The notes beneath the pieces were generated by a model. The model was not told the origin of the DNA and made no database searches. It saw only the letters and a program-made list of their open reading frames with translations. Shown one piece after another: positions 16,593 to 25,864 of a stretch of DNA of 64,000 nucleotides. This DNA is from Kibdelosporangium sp. MJ126-NF4. Its GTDB lineage: Bacteria; Actinomycetota; Actinomycetes; Mycobacteriales; Pseudonocardiaceae. Made by a program: the position numbers and the translations under genes. Positions within the stretch are counted from its first letter, which is position 1. Each line of letters begins with the position of its first letter. Location of the stretch: NCBI RefSeq assembly GCF_000826545.1, contig NZ_CDME01000008.1:372001-436000 (forward strand). The letters are read 5' to 3'.

Positions 16593-17506
16593 TGGGTGTT
16601 GCGGCGGCGATCGTCGGTTCCGGCAACATCGGGACCGACCTGTTGTACAAGCTCCAGCGCAGTTCCGTGCTCGATCCGGTGTGGATGGTCGGGATCGACC
16701 CGGACAGCGAGGGCCTCAAACGCGCGGCGGCGCTCGGATTGCAGACCACATCGGACGGTGTGGACGCGCTGCTGGACAGCGCCGATCCGCCGAAGCTGGT
16801 CTTCGAGGCGACGTCGGCCTACGTGCACCGCGCCAACGCGCCGCGCTACGCGGAAGCCGGGATCCGGGCGATCGACCTTACTCCTGCGGCGATCGGGCCG
16901 TACGTCGTGCCGCCGGTGAACCTCGACGAGCACCGCGACGCCATGAACGTCAACCTGATCACGTGCGGCGGCCAGGCCACGATCCCCATCGTCGCGTCGG
17001 TGTCCCGTGTCGTTCCGGTGGCGTACGCCGAGATCGTCGCGTCGGTGGCGTCCGTGTCGGCAGGGCCGGGCACGCGGGCGAACATCGACGAGTTCACCCG
17101 CACGACGAGCCGGGGGATCGAGGTGATCGGCGGTGCCGAACGTGGCAAGGCCATCATCGTGCTGAACCCGGCCGACCCGCCGATGATCATGCGCGACACC
17201 ATCATCTGCGCGATTCCCGACGACGCCGACCACGACGCGATCGCGGCGTCGGTCGCGTCCATGGTGGCCGAGGTGGCCTCATACGTGCCCGGCTACCGGC
17301 TGCTGAACGAGCCGCAGTTCGACCCAGCCGATGGCGGCGCGCCCGCGCGGGTGTCGGTCTTCATCGAAGTCGAGGGAGCGGGTGACTTCCTGCCGCCCTA
17401 CGCCGGAAACCTGGACATCATGACCGCTGCCGCGGTGCGAGTCGGCGAAAGGATCGCAAATGTTGAGGATCACGGACACGTCGCTGCGGGACGGCTCGCA
17501 CCATAA
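16592..17506 (+). CDS. hsaG: Acylating acetaldehyde/propionaldehyde dehydrogenase HsaG
   Basis: 304 residues, BphJ/DmpF family. It converts the aldehyde produced by HsaF to acyl-CoA with NAD and CoA. The NAD motif [17 protein letters not shown] is at residues 4-20; [12 protein letters not shown] holds the catalytic cysteine. The family forms a channelling complex with the aldolase HsaF. The gene overlaps hsaF by 47 bp, an unusually long overlap but consistent with tight coupling of the two subunits. Confidence 0.92.
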   Translation: MGVAAAIVGSGNIGTDLLYKLQRSSVLDPVWMVGIDPDSEGLKRAAALGLQTTSDGVDALLDSADPPKLVFEATSAYVHRANAPRYAEAGIRAIDLTPAAIGPYVVPPVNLDEHRDAMNVNLITCGGQATIPIVASVSRVVPVAYAEIVASVASVSAGPGTRANIDEFTRTTSRGIEVIGGAERGKAIIVLNPADPPMIMRDTIICAIPDDADHDAIAASVASMVAEVASYVPGYRLLNEPQFDPADGGAPARVSVFIEVEGAGDFLPPYAGNLDIMTAAAVRVGERIANVEDHGHVAAGRLAP

Positions 17507-18467
17507 GCGCCACCAGTTCACAATGGACGAAGTGACGTCCATTGTGGCCGCGCTGGACGAGGCCGGGGTGCCGGTCATCGAGGTGACGCACGGCGACGGC
17601 CTCGGCGGCTCGTCGTTCACCTACGGCTTCAGCAAAACACCGGAACAGGACCTGATCAGCGCCGCTGCCCGGACAGCCACGCGCGCGAAGGTCGCGTTCC
17701 TGATGCTGCCGGGCGTCGGCGTGAAGGACGACATCCTGGTGGCGCAGGACAACGGCGCGTCGATCTGCCGGATCGCCACGCACTGCACCGAAGCCGACAT
17801 CGCGGTGCAGCACTTCGGCCTGGCACGGGAACGCGGCCTGGAGACCGTCGGGTTCCTGATGATGTCGCACTCCCAGCCGCCCGAGGTGATCGCCAAGCAG
17901 GGCCGGATCATGGCCGACGCCGGGTGCCAGTGTGTCTACGTGGTCGACTCCGCGGGCGCACTGGTGCTCGAGCAGGTCAGCGACCGGGTGTCCGCGTTGG
18001 TCGACGAACTCGGGGCGGACGCCGAGGTCGGGTTCCACGGTCACGAGAACCTCGGGCTGTCGGTCGCCAACTCGATCATCGCGTACCGCGCCGGGGCACG
18101 GCAGATCGACGGCAGCGCACGCCGGTTCGGCGCGGGCGCGGGCAACACGGCGACCGAGGCACTGGTCGGCGTGTGCGACAAGCTCGGGATCGAGACCGGC
18201 ATCGACTTCTTCAAGATCGTCGACGCGGCCGAGGACGTGGTCCTGCCCGCGATGCCCGACGAGTGCAAACTCGACCGGATGGCGTTGCTGATGGGTTACG
18301 CGGGCGTCTACTCCAGCTTCCTCAAGCACGCGTACCGCCAGGCCGAGCGCTACGGCGTCTCGGGCGCGGAAATTCTTGTCCAGGCAGGGAAACGCAAGCT
18401 GGTCGGCGGCCAGGAGGATCAACTCGCCGACATCGCCATCAATCTCGCGGCTACAGTGGATGGGTGA
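17460..18467 (+). CDS. hsaF: 4-hydroxy-2-oxovalerate aldolase family enzyme HsaF
   Basis: 335 residues, DmpG/BphI-type class II aldolase that cleaves 4-hydroxy-2-oxohexanoate to pyruvate and propanal. The N-terminal [14 protein letters not shown] carries the catalytic Arg10-Asp11; [13 protein letters not shown] supplies metal-binding histidines. The C-terminal communication domain follows. It starts inside hsaG and ends with a GTGA overlap onto the HD-domain gene. Confidence 0.92.
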   Translation: MLRITDTSLRDGSHHKRHQFTMDEVTSIVAALDEAGVPVIEVTHGDGLGGSSFTYGFSKTPEQDLISAAARTATRAKVAFLMLPGVGVKDDILVAQDNGASICRIATHCTEADIAVQHFGLARERGLETVGFLMMSHSQPPEVIAKQGRIMADAGCQCVYVVDSAGALVLEQVSDRVSALVDELGADAEVGFHGHENLGLSVANSIIAYRAGARQIDGSARRFGAGAGNTATEALVGVCDKLGIETGIDFFKIVDAAEDVVLPAMPDECKLDRMALLMGYAGVYSSFLKHAYRQAERYGVSGAEILVQAGKRKLVGGQEDQLADIAINLAATVDG

Positions 18468-19000
18468 GTTCGCTCAAACGAGGCATGGTGCCGTTGCCTG
18501 ACCGGGCAACGGCCTTGCTGACGGACGTGGGCGCGCCGTCAAGGCTCGTCGCGCACCTGCGTGTGGTCCACGATGTGGCGTGCCACCTGCTGGACTGGCT
18601 GGAAACCCGGTATCCGGAGGTGGCCGTCGACCGCGAGGCGGTCCAGTTCGGCGCGGCCACGCATGACATCGGCAAAGTGCTGTTCCCCGCAGAGCTCTCC
18701 GGCCCCGGGTCCCAGCACGAACCGGCCGGGTACCAACTCCTGCTGGAGCACGGCGTCGAGGAGCGGCTGGCCCGGTTCGCCCAGACGCACGCATCCTGGA
18801 CCGAGCCCGGCATCGAGTTCGAGGACCTGCTGGTCAGCCTCGCCGACAAGATCTGGAAGGCCAAGCGCGTTCCCGAGCTGGAAAACCTCGTCGTCGAGCG
18901 GTTGCCCGGCGAGCCATGGGAGGTGTTCATGGCGCTGGACGAGCTGCTCGACCGGATAGCCACCGACGCCGACTGGCGCATCGCCTACCAAAGCTCGTGA
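18464..19000 (+). CDS. HD-domain protein, putative phosphohydrolase
   Basis: 178 residues with an HD-type metal-dependent phosphohydrolase core: [13 protein letters not shown] (His), [11 protein letters not shown] (the HD pair, about residues 64-75) and later QTHASW and [10 protein letters not shown]. The substrate is unknown; the family includes nucleotide phosphohydrolases. The GTG start overlaps the hsaF stop (GTGA), so it is the last gene of the hsaEGF operon, and its stop codon lies inside the left arm of a terminator hairpin. No established steroid role. Confidence 0.75.
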   Translation: MSSLKRGMVPLPDRATALLTDVGAPSRLVAHLRVVHDVACHLLDWLETRYPEVAVDREAVQFGAATHDIGKVLFPAELSGPGSQHEPAGYQLLLEHGVEERLARFAQTHASWTEPGIEFEDLLVSLADKIWKAKRVPELENLVVERLPGEPWEVFMALDELLDRIATDADWRIAYQSS

Positions 19001-19039
19001 GTGTTTTGGCCGGTTAGAACCGGCCAAAACACTCACGAG
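18994..19039. terminator. Bidirectional hairpin terminator
   Basis: Perfect 20-bp arms (18994-19013 and 19020-19039) with a 6-nt loop, between convergent genes. The outer ten bases (CTCGTGAGTG) and the 20-6-20 geometry are the same as in the hairpin at 1010. The left arm contains the stop codon of the HD-domain gene. Confidence 0.78.
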
Positions 19040-19047
19040 ACCCCCAG

Positions 19048-21123
19048 TCACACGGAGACAGGGATTCGCTCGGACTCCTGGAGTCCGACCCGGTCGTGCA
19101 CTCTGCGCAGGAAGCGTGGCGACCACCATGCGGCCCTGCCGAGCAGTCGCATCCCGGCTGGGACGAGGATGCCGCGGATCAGCGTGGCGTCGACCAGGAT
19201 CGCCAGGCCGCTGCCGATGCCGAACAGCTGGATGAAGCTGACGCCGCTGGTGCCGAACGCGAGCAGGCTCACCGCCAGCAGTACCGCGGCGGTGGTGATG
19301 AGCCTGCTGGTCCGTGACAATCCGGTGACGACCGCGTCGTGCAGTGACGCGCCCTGGTCGTGCATCTCCTTGATCCGGCTCAGCACGAACACCTCGTAGT
19401 CCATGGAAAGCCCGAAGGTGATGCAGAACAGCAGCACGAGCATGCTCGTGTCCAGCGGCAACGGTGTGAAACCGAGGAAACCGGACAGCCAGCCGTCCTG
19501 GAACACCAGGACCATCAGGCCGATCGTGGCCGACAGGCCGAGGACGTTGAACAGCAGCGCCCTGATCGGCTGCAGCACACTGCCGGTGAACAGGAACAGC
19601 AGGATGAACGTGGTCAGCGCGATCAGCAGGAACGCCAACGGAAGCCTGCTGCCGATGGCGTCCTTGGTGTCCATCAGCTCGGCCGTGTCGCCGGTGACCT
19701 TGAGGCCCATCCCGCTCGACCGGATCGCCGTCACGAGGTTCTCGGCCTGTGTGGACCGTGGGCCGTCGTGCGGGACGACCTCGAACAGCGTGGCACCATC
19801 CCCTGGCTTGACGGAAACCCGTGCCACTCCTGGCATCGAGGACAGTCGAGTGGTGTAGTCGGCGGCGTTGACCGGGTCGGTGGTGATCGCGACGACGGCG
19901 CGGGAGCCGTCGTCGGGGAAGTGCGTCCGCAGGGCGTCACCGACGACCCGGGTGTCCGACGCCGTGGTCATGACACGGTCGTCCGGCGAGCCGAACTTCA
20001 CGTGCAGCAACGGAATCGCGGCCACGGCGAGGACGATGACGACCGGGATGGCGACACGGGCCGGGCGGCGCATGGTGCGGTCGGCGAACCGGGCCCAGAA
20101 CTTCGAGTCCGTGCTGGGGGTGCGCCGGAGCACCTTGCCCGAGTTGATCCGGTGCCCGAGGAGTTTCAGCATCGCGGGCAGCACGAACAGTGCGGCGGCC
20201 ATCGCGATGACGACCACACCGATCCCGGCGTAGCCGAACGACCGCAGGAAGTACATCGGGAAGACGAGCAGCACGGCGAGTGCCGCGGTGACCGCGAGGC
20301 CGCTGAAGAAGATGGTCCGGCCTGCGGTCTTGACTGTCCTGGTGACCGCGGTGTCGACGCCGGACCCGCTGGCCAGTTCCTCGCGGAACCGGTTGACCAT
20401 CAGCAGGGCGTAGTCGATGGCCAGGCCGAACCCGAGCGCTGTGGTCAGGTTGATCGCGAACACCGACACGTCGGTGGCCGACCCGATGGCGGCGAGTTCG
20501 GCGAACGTGCCGAGGATCGCGATGCCACCGATGGCCAGCGGGATCAACGCGGCGACGAGACTGCCGAACGCGAGGACCAGCAGGATCATGATCACCGGGA
20601 CCGCGATGGCCTCGGCGACCAGCAGGTCCTTGCCGACCTGGTCGGTGATGTCGGTGTTGACGGCCCCGCCGCCGCCGATCGTGACCTCGATCGGCCCGCG
20701 CCTGCCGTCGTAGCGTTCACGCAGGTCCTCGACCTCGGCGTTCCCGTTGACCTTCGCGACGGCCAGCGCGTACTGGCCGTCGGCAGAGCGCATCGGCGGG
20801 GCGTTCGTACTGAAGTACGAGGCAACGTCACGCAGGTTCGGATCGGCCTTGAGCTGGTCGGTCAGGCTGGTGCCCGCAGCGCGGACACTCGCGTCGTCGA
20901 CCGGTCCGCTGATCAGGAACACCAGCTCGTCGCCACCGTCGAAATGGCGGTTGACCAGCTCCTCGGCCTGCGTCGACTCGGACGCCGGGTCGTTGAAGCC
21001 CTCGCCCTTGAGCTTGTCGAACGCGGTGAACCCGAACGCGCCCGCGCCGCCGAGCAGCAGCACGGTGACGATCAGCACCGCCTTGGCATGGCCGGTCGCG
21101 AACCGGCCGATCCACCCGAACAT
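19048..21123 (-). CDS. MMPL/RND-family membrane transporter
   Basis: 691 residues with about 12 predicted membrane segments in the RND two-fold layout: TM1 near residues 12-33, an extracytoplasmic loop, a helix bundle, then the second repeat. Both halves carry the proton-relay type Asp-Tyr motif (LGFGLAIDYALLMVNRFRE and FGLSMDYEVFVLSRIKE). Related proteins export lipids or drugs. The ATG at 21123 is preferred over 21153 because GGGGG lies just upstream. It is divergent from a TetR gene, which is the likely local regulator. Whether steroid intermediates are substrates cannot be told from sequence. Confidence 0.85.
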   Translation of the reverse strand: MFGWIGRFATGHAKAVLIVTVLLLGGAGAFGFTAFDKLKGEGFNDPASESTQAEELVNRHFDGGDELVFLISGPVDDASVRAAGTSLTDQLKADPNLRDVASYFSTNAPPMRSADGQYALAVAKVNGNAEVEDLRERYDGRRGPIEVTIGGGGAVNTDITDQVGKDLLVAEAIAVPVIMILLVLAFGSLVAALIPLAIGGIAILGTFAELAAIGSATDVSVFAINLTTALGFGLAIDYALLMVNRFREELASGSGVDTAVTRTVKTAGRTIFFSGLAVTAALAVLLVFPMYFLRSFGYAGIGVVVIAMAAALFVLPAMLKLLGHRINSGKVLRRTPSTDSKFWARFADRTMRRPARVAIPVVIVLAVAAIPLLHVKFGSPDDRVMTTASDTRVVGDALRTHFPDDGSRAVVAITTDPVNAADYTTRLSSMPGVARVSVKPGDGATLFEVVPHDGPRSTQAENLVTAIRSSGMGLKVTGDTAELMDTKDAIGSRLPLAFLLIALTTFILLFLFTGSVLQPIRALLFNVLGLSATIGLMVLVFQDGWLSGFLGFTPLPLDTSMLVLLFCITFGLSMDYEVFVLSRIKEMHDQGASLHDAVVTGLSRTSRLITTAAVLLAVSLLAFGTSGVSFIQLFGIGSGLAILVDATLIRGILVPAGMRLLGRAAWWSPRFLRRVHDRVGLQESERIPVSV

Positions 21124-21137
21124 GAACAACCCCCACG

Positions 21138-21187
21138 ATGTGCACACCCGCAAACTTTATGGCCGTTAACTTGTCACGGATGTGCAC
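21138..21187. promoter_or_regulatory. Direct repeat in the MMPL/TetR divergent promoter
   Basis: GATGTGCAC occurs at 21138-21146 and again at 21179-21187 in the 84-bp gap between the transporter and tetR. Both copies contain the palindrome GTGCAC. They are candidate operator half-sites for the adjacent TetR; no assignment is certain. Confidence 0.35.
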
Positions 21188-21207
21188 GGGTGTCAACATT
21201 CCTTTTT

Positions 21208-21888
21208 GTGAGCGCATCCGGCCAGGCGAAACGCGGCTACCACCATGGCGACCTCCGCAACGCCCTGATCGCCGCCGCGGGTCAGCTGGCCGAGCAGGGC
21301 GGCCCGGCTGCGGTGACGGTCCGCGCGGCGGCCAAAGCGGTGGGCGTCACGCCGACGGCGGCGTACCGGCACTTCGAGAACCACGAGAAACTCATCGAGG
21401 CGGCGAAGAGGCTGGCGATGGGGCGGATGACCGGCGCCATGCGGGAACGAGTGGCCATGCTGCCCGTCAGTCCCGACCCGGTCCGGCACGCGATGGGCGT
21501 GCTCGGCAGCGTCGCCCTCGGCTACATCCATTTCGCCACAACGGAACCAGGGCTGTTCCGGACGGTGTTCCAGCACGGCAGCCCACAGATCGCTCCGGAG
21601 GACGACCCCTTCACCTTCCTCGTCGAGGGGCTGGACAAGCTCGTGGAGGTCGGTCACCTCGCGGCCGAGGACCGCCCGATGGCCGAAATGACCGCGTGGT
21701 CAGCGGTGCACGGCTTCTCGATGCTGACCATCGAGGGCCCGATGGGCGAGTGGGAACCGGAGATGGTCAACGCGGCGCTCGAACGAATGCTCAGCATCCT
21801 GACCCGAGGCATGAGCGCCAGGGAAGTCGACGACCAGCTCGTGGCCGACGTGCTCGCCGACGTGCGAATCAGCAACCAGCAGGACTGA
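21208..21888 (+). CDS. TetR-family transcriptional regulator
   Basis: 226 residues. The N-terminal HTH is typical (YHHGDLRNALIAAAGQL, VRAAAKAVGVTPTAAYRHF, about residues 10-60), with a C-terminal WHG-type ligand domain. It is divergent from the MMPL transporter and probably controls it. The GTG at 21208 was chosen (a further in-frame GTG lies at 21190); neither has a clear Shine-Dalgarno. Not KstR or KstR2, both of which are encoded elsewhere in the window. Confidence 0.82.
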   Translation: MSASGQAKRGYHHGDLRNALIAAAGQLAEQGGPAAVTVRAAAKAVGVTPTAAYRHFENHEKLIEAAKRLAMGRMTGAMRERVAMLPVSPDPVRHAMGVLGSVALGYIHFATTEPGLFRTVFQHGSPQIAPEDDPFTFLVEGLDKLVEVGHLAAEDRPMAEMTAWSAVHGFSMLTIEGPMGEWEPEMVNAALERMLSILTRGMSAREVDDQLVADVLADVRISNQQD

Positions 21889-21915
21889 GGGCCCCGCGAA
21901 ACTCGCGAGGCCCTC
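21887..21915. terminator. Hairpin between tetR and etfD
   Basis: Arms 21887-21899 and 21903-21915 (13 bp with one mismatch) and a 3-nt loop, between two convergent genes; the stem begins within the tetR stop codon. Confidence 0.65.
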
Positions 21916-21929
21916 GGTGGCAAGGTTTC

Positions 21930-24116
21930 TCAGTCCGCGGCGGGGATGTTCTCGTTGGAACGTTTGACCGATTCCAGCAGGAGCTGGGAGACGTCCTTCA
22001 CCGCGACGCCTTCGCCGAGCCCTTCGCTCTGCCGCGCGGTCAGGCCGTCGTTGACCATCACACGGCAGAACGGGCAGCCGGTCACGACGGTGTCGGCGCC
22101 GGTGCCGATGGCCTCGTCGACCCGCTCCTCGTTGACCCGCTTGCCGATCCGCTCCTCCATCCACATGCGAGCGCCACCTGCGCCGCAGCACATCGCGCGG
22201 TCGGCGTGCCGTGGCATCTCGGTCAGCGTGACGCCCGCTGCCCCGATCAGGTCACGCGGCGGCGTGTAGACCTTGTTGTGCCTGCCGAGGTAGCACGGGT
22301 CGTGGTAGGTCACGCCCGGTCCCTGCGGATCCGCCGCGGCCACAGGCGTCAGCTTCCCTGCCTGCACGAGCCGGTTCAGCAACTGCGTGTGGTGCACGAC
22401 CTCGTAGTGCCCCTCCAGCTGCGGGTACTCGCGGCCCAACGTGTTCATGCAGTGCGGGCACGTTGTCACGATCTTGCGCTGCAGCGGCTCGCGTCCCTCG
22501 AACACCGCGTTGAGCATCTCGACCGTCTGCTGGGCCATCATCTGGAAGAGGAACTCGTTGCCCGACCGCCGCGCCGGGTCGCCCGTGCAGCTTTCCTCCT
22601 TGCCGAGCACCACGTAGTTCACACCGGCCAGGTGCAGCAGTTCCGCTGTGGCACGGACGGTCTTGCGCGCGTTGTCGTCGAACGCGCCCGCGCAGCCGAT
22701 CCAGTACACATACTCCACATCGGACGCCAGTTCGCCGTCGAACACCGGCACCTCGAAGTCGAGGCCCTTGGCCCAGTCCATCCGCTCGTTGTTGTTCTGG
22801 CCCCAGGGGTTGCCCTTGGTCTCCAGATTGCGGAACAGCGTGCCCAGCTCGGTCGGGAACTCCGACTCGATCATCACCTGGTAGCGGCGCATGTCGACGA
22901 TGTGGTCGACGTGCTCGATGTCCACCGGGCACTGCTCGACGCACGCGCCGCAGGTCGTGCACGACCACAGCACCTCGGGGTCGATCACGCCGCCCATCTC
23001 CAGCGTGCCGACCAGCGGTCGTCCGTCCTGGTCACCGGGCACGCGGGGGAAGCCAGCCTCCGGCACGCCGTGCGGGTGGTCGGTCACCTCGGGTGTCGCG
23101 CTGTCCGAGGCTTCCTTTCCCTCGATCAGGTACGGCGCCTTCGCGAACATGTGGTCGCGCAGGTCCATGATCAGCAGTTTGGGGGACAACGGCTTGCCGG
23201 TGTTCCACGCGGGACACTGGGACTGGCAGCGCCCGCACTCCGTGCACGTGGCGAAGTCCAGCATGCCCTTCCAGGTGAAGTCCTCGATCTTGCCCCGGCC
23301 GAACACGTCGTCCTCGCCCGGGTCCTCGAAGTCGATCGGCTTTCCGTCGGACTTCATCGGCAGCAGCGGGCCGAGGCCGTCCGGCAGGCGCTTGGCCGTC
23401 ACGTTGACCGGTGCGAGGAAGATGTGCAGGTGCTTGGAGTTCAGCACGATGATCAGGAAGCTGAGCATCACGCCGATGTGCAGCAGCAGGCCGACCGTCT
23501 CGATCACGTCGTTGGTGCCGTGGCCGAGCGGTTCGAGCAGGTTGCCCACGCCGAGCGAGACGAAGGCGCCGCCGTCGTAGGGGAAGTTGCCCGTCGCCGC
23601 GGACGCGCCGCGGAACAGGAACATCGTCCAGACCACGTTGAAGATCATCACCAGGATGAGCCACGCGCCACCGGTGTGCGAGCCGTAGAACCGGGACTTG
23701 CGCTCCTGGCGTTCCGGCGACTGCCTGATCCGCAGGATCCCGAAGACCACCAGTGACACGGCCACCATCACCGCGATGAAGTCCTGCAGGAACCCGAGCA
23801 CCGACCAGTGGCCGATGAAGGGGATCGCGAACTTCGAGTAGAACAGCGCGCCGTACGCCTCGAGGTACACCGACGCGAGGATCACGAAGCCCCAGAACGT
23901 GAACAGGTGCGCGACACCGGGCACCGACCACTTCAGCAGCTTGCGCTGGCCGAACACCTCGGCCAGGTGCGCGGCGACGCGTTTGCCCAGATTGTCGGAC
24001 CGGTCGTTGTCCGGCTGGCCCGACCGGATCAACCGGTTCAGCCAGAGGATCCGCTGCACGGCGAACCCAAGCCCGACAACGGTCATCAGCAGACCAAGAA
24101 CGAGACGAACGACCAC
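21930..24116 (-). CDS. etfD: Membrane Fe-S oxidoreductase of the EtfD type (electron-transfer flavoprotein dehydrogenase)
   Basis: 728 residues. About five N-terminal membrane helices form a NarI-like heme/quinone module (residues 1-260). A ferredoxin region follows with two 4Fe-4S motifs (CTECGRCQSQCP and CTTCGACVEQCP), then two CCG domains (CPHCMNTL, MCCGAGGARMW). The architecture is that of Rv0338c, EtfD, which passes electrons from ETF, and hence from acyl-CoA dehydrogenases, to the quinone pool. Its location inside a steroid cluster with at least eight dehydrogenases fits that role. GTG start behind GAGGGTG; 12 bp downstream of a small Cys-rich gene. Confidence 0.85.
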   Translation of the reverse strand: MVVRLVLGLLMTVVGLGFAVQRILWLNRLIRSGQPDNDRSDNLGKRVAAHLAEVFGQRKLLKWSVPGVAHLFTFWGFVILASVYLEAYGALFYSKFAIPFIGHWSVLGFLQDFIAVMVAVSLVVFGILRIRQSPERQERKSRFYGSHTGGAWLILVMIFNVVWTMFLFRGASAATGNFPYDGGAFVSLGVGNLLEPLGHGTNDVIETVGLLLHIGVMLSFLIIVLNSKHLHIFLAPVNVTAKRLPDGLGPLLPMKSDGKPIDFEDPGEDDVFGRGKIEDFTWKGMLDFATCTECGRCQSQCPAWNTGKPLSPKLLIMDLRDHMFAKAPYLIEGKEASDSATPEVTDHPHGVPEAGFPRVPGDQDGRPLVGTLEMGGVIDPEVLWSCTTCGACVEQCPVDIEHVDHIVDMRRYQVMIESEFPTELGTLFRNLETKGNPWGQNNNERMDWAKGLDFEVPVFDGELASDVEYVYWIGCAGAFDDNARKTVRATAELLHLAGVNYVVLGKEESCTGDPARRSGNEFLFQMMAQQTVEMLNAVFEGREPLQRKIVTTCPHCMNTLGREYPQLEGHYEVVHHTQLLNRLVQAGKLTPVAAADPQGPGVTYHDPCYLGRHNKVYTPPRDLIGAAGVTLTEMPRHADRAMCCGAGGARMWMEERIGKRVNEERVDEAIGTGADTVVTGCPFCRVMVNDGLTARQSEGLGEGVAVKDVSQLLLESVKRSNENIPAAD

Positions 24117-24128
24117 GTAGCACCCTCG

Positions 24129-24503
24129 TCAGTGTGAGCCTGTGTAGTAACGGCACGCCTTGCACGCGTACCGCATCTTCGCAATCCGCCACCGCGGTCC
24201 GTCACCCGGACAAACCCCGAGGCGATCGTAAGGCCGCACTGGCAGATGCGCTTCATAACGCTCGGTGGCACGTCCGAGATACGCTCGTCTGACGACAATT
24301 CCGCGCCGGGCCGCGCTGCGTGATCGCGCAGAGTCGCGGCAGAACCGGTGGACGAGGCCGAGCCCCGGCAGCCCGCCGAGGTCGTTGACCTGCTCGACCA
24401 CGCCATAGCCGGGATGCTCGTCACCGCAGGTGAGCATGACCGGCAGAGCGCAGTAGACACATCGGGAGCCACACGCGAGGCACTGCGCCAAAGCGTGTCG
24501 CAT
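24129..24503 (-). CDS. Hypothetical Cys-rich small protein
   Basis: 124 residues, not recognised. It has two knuckle-like cysteine groups: CLACGSRCVYC at residues 8-18 and CKACRYY near the C-terminus, with further isolated cysteines, which suggests zinc or Fe-S binding. Many arginines in the middle. It ends 12 bp before etfD on the same strand, so the two are probably co-transcribed. Coding status is likely but not certain, because the composition gives little independent support. Confidence 0.55.
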   Translation of the reverse strand: MRHALAQCLACGSRCVYCALPVMLTCGDEHPGYGVVEQVNDLGGLPGLGLVHRFCRDSARSRSAARRGIVVRRAYLGRATERYEAHLPVRPYDRLGVCPGDGPRWRIAKMRYACKACRYYTGSH

Positions 24504-24584
24504 GGGTGAGCCTCCCTGTGACCGGCGCCACTTTCTCAGGGAGCGTACTCATGGTTCGTTACTGGCCGGTACCACCCGTTCGGG

Positions 24585-25802
24585 CTATCTGACGGCGGAG
24601 GCGACCGCCTGCTCGATCAGGTGCTCCGGTAGGTCGGACTGTTCACCGTTCCAGCGCACCCAGTCGGGGAACACGGCCTTGGCCCGAGCGGTGAGCGGGT
24701 TGTCCGGCGCCCAGTCGTCGGCGAACATGGCGACCTGGGCTGCGACGCGCGGTGGTGAGACGGAGTGCCAGAGTTGCGGGAGCACGCCCATCGCCCAGTC
24801 GGTCGCCAGTGCTCGGACGACGTCGCTGTCCGGTGCGGCGCCGTGTTTGTCGCGATACCAGGCGGTGAACTCGGTGACCAGCGGTTCGATGTCGAAACCG
24901 TGGTGCAGGCTGCCCGACGAGGGGATGAGGAGTTCTCCGCGCTTGTCCAGCGACCATTCCAGTTCGCCAAGGCGGCGACTGGTTCGGAACCAGTTGTCCA
25001 TCGCGGCCCGCGTCTCGTCGCCGAGGATGCCGAGGATGTCGTCGCCCGTGGGCAGATAGCCGAGCGGCTCCAGATCGTCCGGCGAGTGCACGAGAACGGG
25101 TTCCGCGCCCATGGCGGTTTCGCCGACGGCCGCTCGCCACGCCTCGGCGGCCTGGTCCAGGTCGTCGAACAGACCGGGCGCGATCAGCGCGATCGGGTCG
25201 ACGTCGGCCTGGATGTCGAACAGGTAGCAGCCCGGCAGGTCGCCCGAGTCGACGTAGCTGGCGATGAGCGCGATCCGCGCGCCGTACACGTCCGCCATCT
25301 TCCAGACGTCGCCGACGGCCTCGATTTCATCGAGGTCGCGCAGCCAGTCGGGCAGATGTTTCGCCACGCGGTCCAGTGCGCTCTCGGCGTGCGTCCTCAG
25401 GTTGGAGGGCGCGAGCATGGTCATGCCGACGAGCAGGCGCGCGGTCGTTTCCCGGTCTGCTTGCGCCGCCGCTTCCGCGAGGTGCTTGAACCATTCGGAG
25501 AAGTACAGGCCGTCCTCGTGTTCGCTGGTTGCCCTGTGCAACTCGGCGCCGAGCAGTTCGGCGGTGGCCTGCTCGACCTGGCGTGCGGTGGACGCCGTCA
25601 GCAGCACGTCGGCGTTGCCGAGCACGTTCGTGATGCCGGTGTAGAACCACTCCGGCATCGATTCCGCCAGGTCGGCGAAAGGCGGCAGGTCGGGGAAAGG
25701 CGGCAGCACCACGTCCTGGTATCGGGCCGCGGGTGGCGGGATCGAGCGGTACTTCTTTTTCTTGGTGGTCTTCTTCTTGCGGCCACGAGACACCGGCGAC
25801 AT
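24585..25802 (-). CDS. Hypothetical protein, 405 aa, with lysine-rich N-terminus
   Basis: No family recognised. The N-terminus is strongly basic (RGRKKKTTKKKKYR, residues 6-19), followed by a Pro-rich segment and then a soluble, mostly helical and acidic body without obvious catalytic motifs, membrane segments or repeats. It is divergent from hsaA across a 126-bp gap holding two KstR boxes, and upstream of the Cys-rich gene and etfD on the same strand. A steroid-responsive role is therefore plausible but is inferred only from position. Confidence 0.8.
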   Translation of the reverse strand: MSPVSRGRKKKTTKKKKYRSIPPPAARYQDVVLPPFPDLPPFADLAESMPEWFYTGITNVLGNADVLLTASTARQVEQATAELLGAELHRATSEHEDGLYFSEWFKHLAEAAAQADRETTARLLVGMTMLAPSNLRTHAESALDRVAKHLPDWLRDLDEIEAVGDVWKMADVYGARIALIASYVDSGDLPGCYLFDIQADVDPIALIAPGLFDDLDQAAEAWRAAVGETAMGAEPVLVHSPDDLEPLGYLPTGDDILGILGDETRAAMDNWFRTSRRLGELEWSLDKRGELLIPSSGSLHHGFDIEPLVTEFTAWYRDKHGAAPDSDVVRALATDWAMGVLPQLWHSVSPPRVAAQVAMFADDWAPDNPLTARAKAVFPDWVRWNGEQSDLPEHLIEQAVASAVR

Positions 25803-25864
25803 GGGCCTCGATAGTAGTTAGGGCCGCCTTGTCCACCGTGTCGGGCCCGGGTTCCACCGTGACA

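Noticed and set aside
21163..21176. Possible KstR box before the MMPL/TetR genes (GTTAACTTGTCACG)
   Set aside because: Right half-site is GTC rather than GTT and the flanking T and A are absent; too weak to call.
19360..21207. Long plus-strand open frame leading into tetR
   Set aside because: Antisense to the MMPL transporter; Asp/Glu/Gln/Arg-rich low-information sequence. Only the part from 21208 is TetR.
22252..24192. Other minus-strand open frames over etfD
   Set aside because: Arg/Gly/Ala-rich alternative frames; the EtfD frame has the Fe-S and CCG motifs.
24512..24543. CTCCCTG/CAGGGAG inverted repeat upstream of the Cys-rich gene
   Set aside because: 7-bp arms with an 18-nt loop; could arise by chance and does not fit a terminator or an operator.
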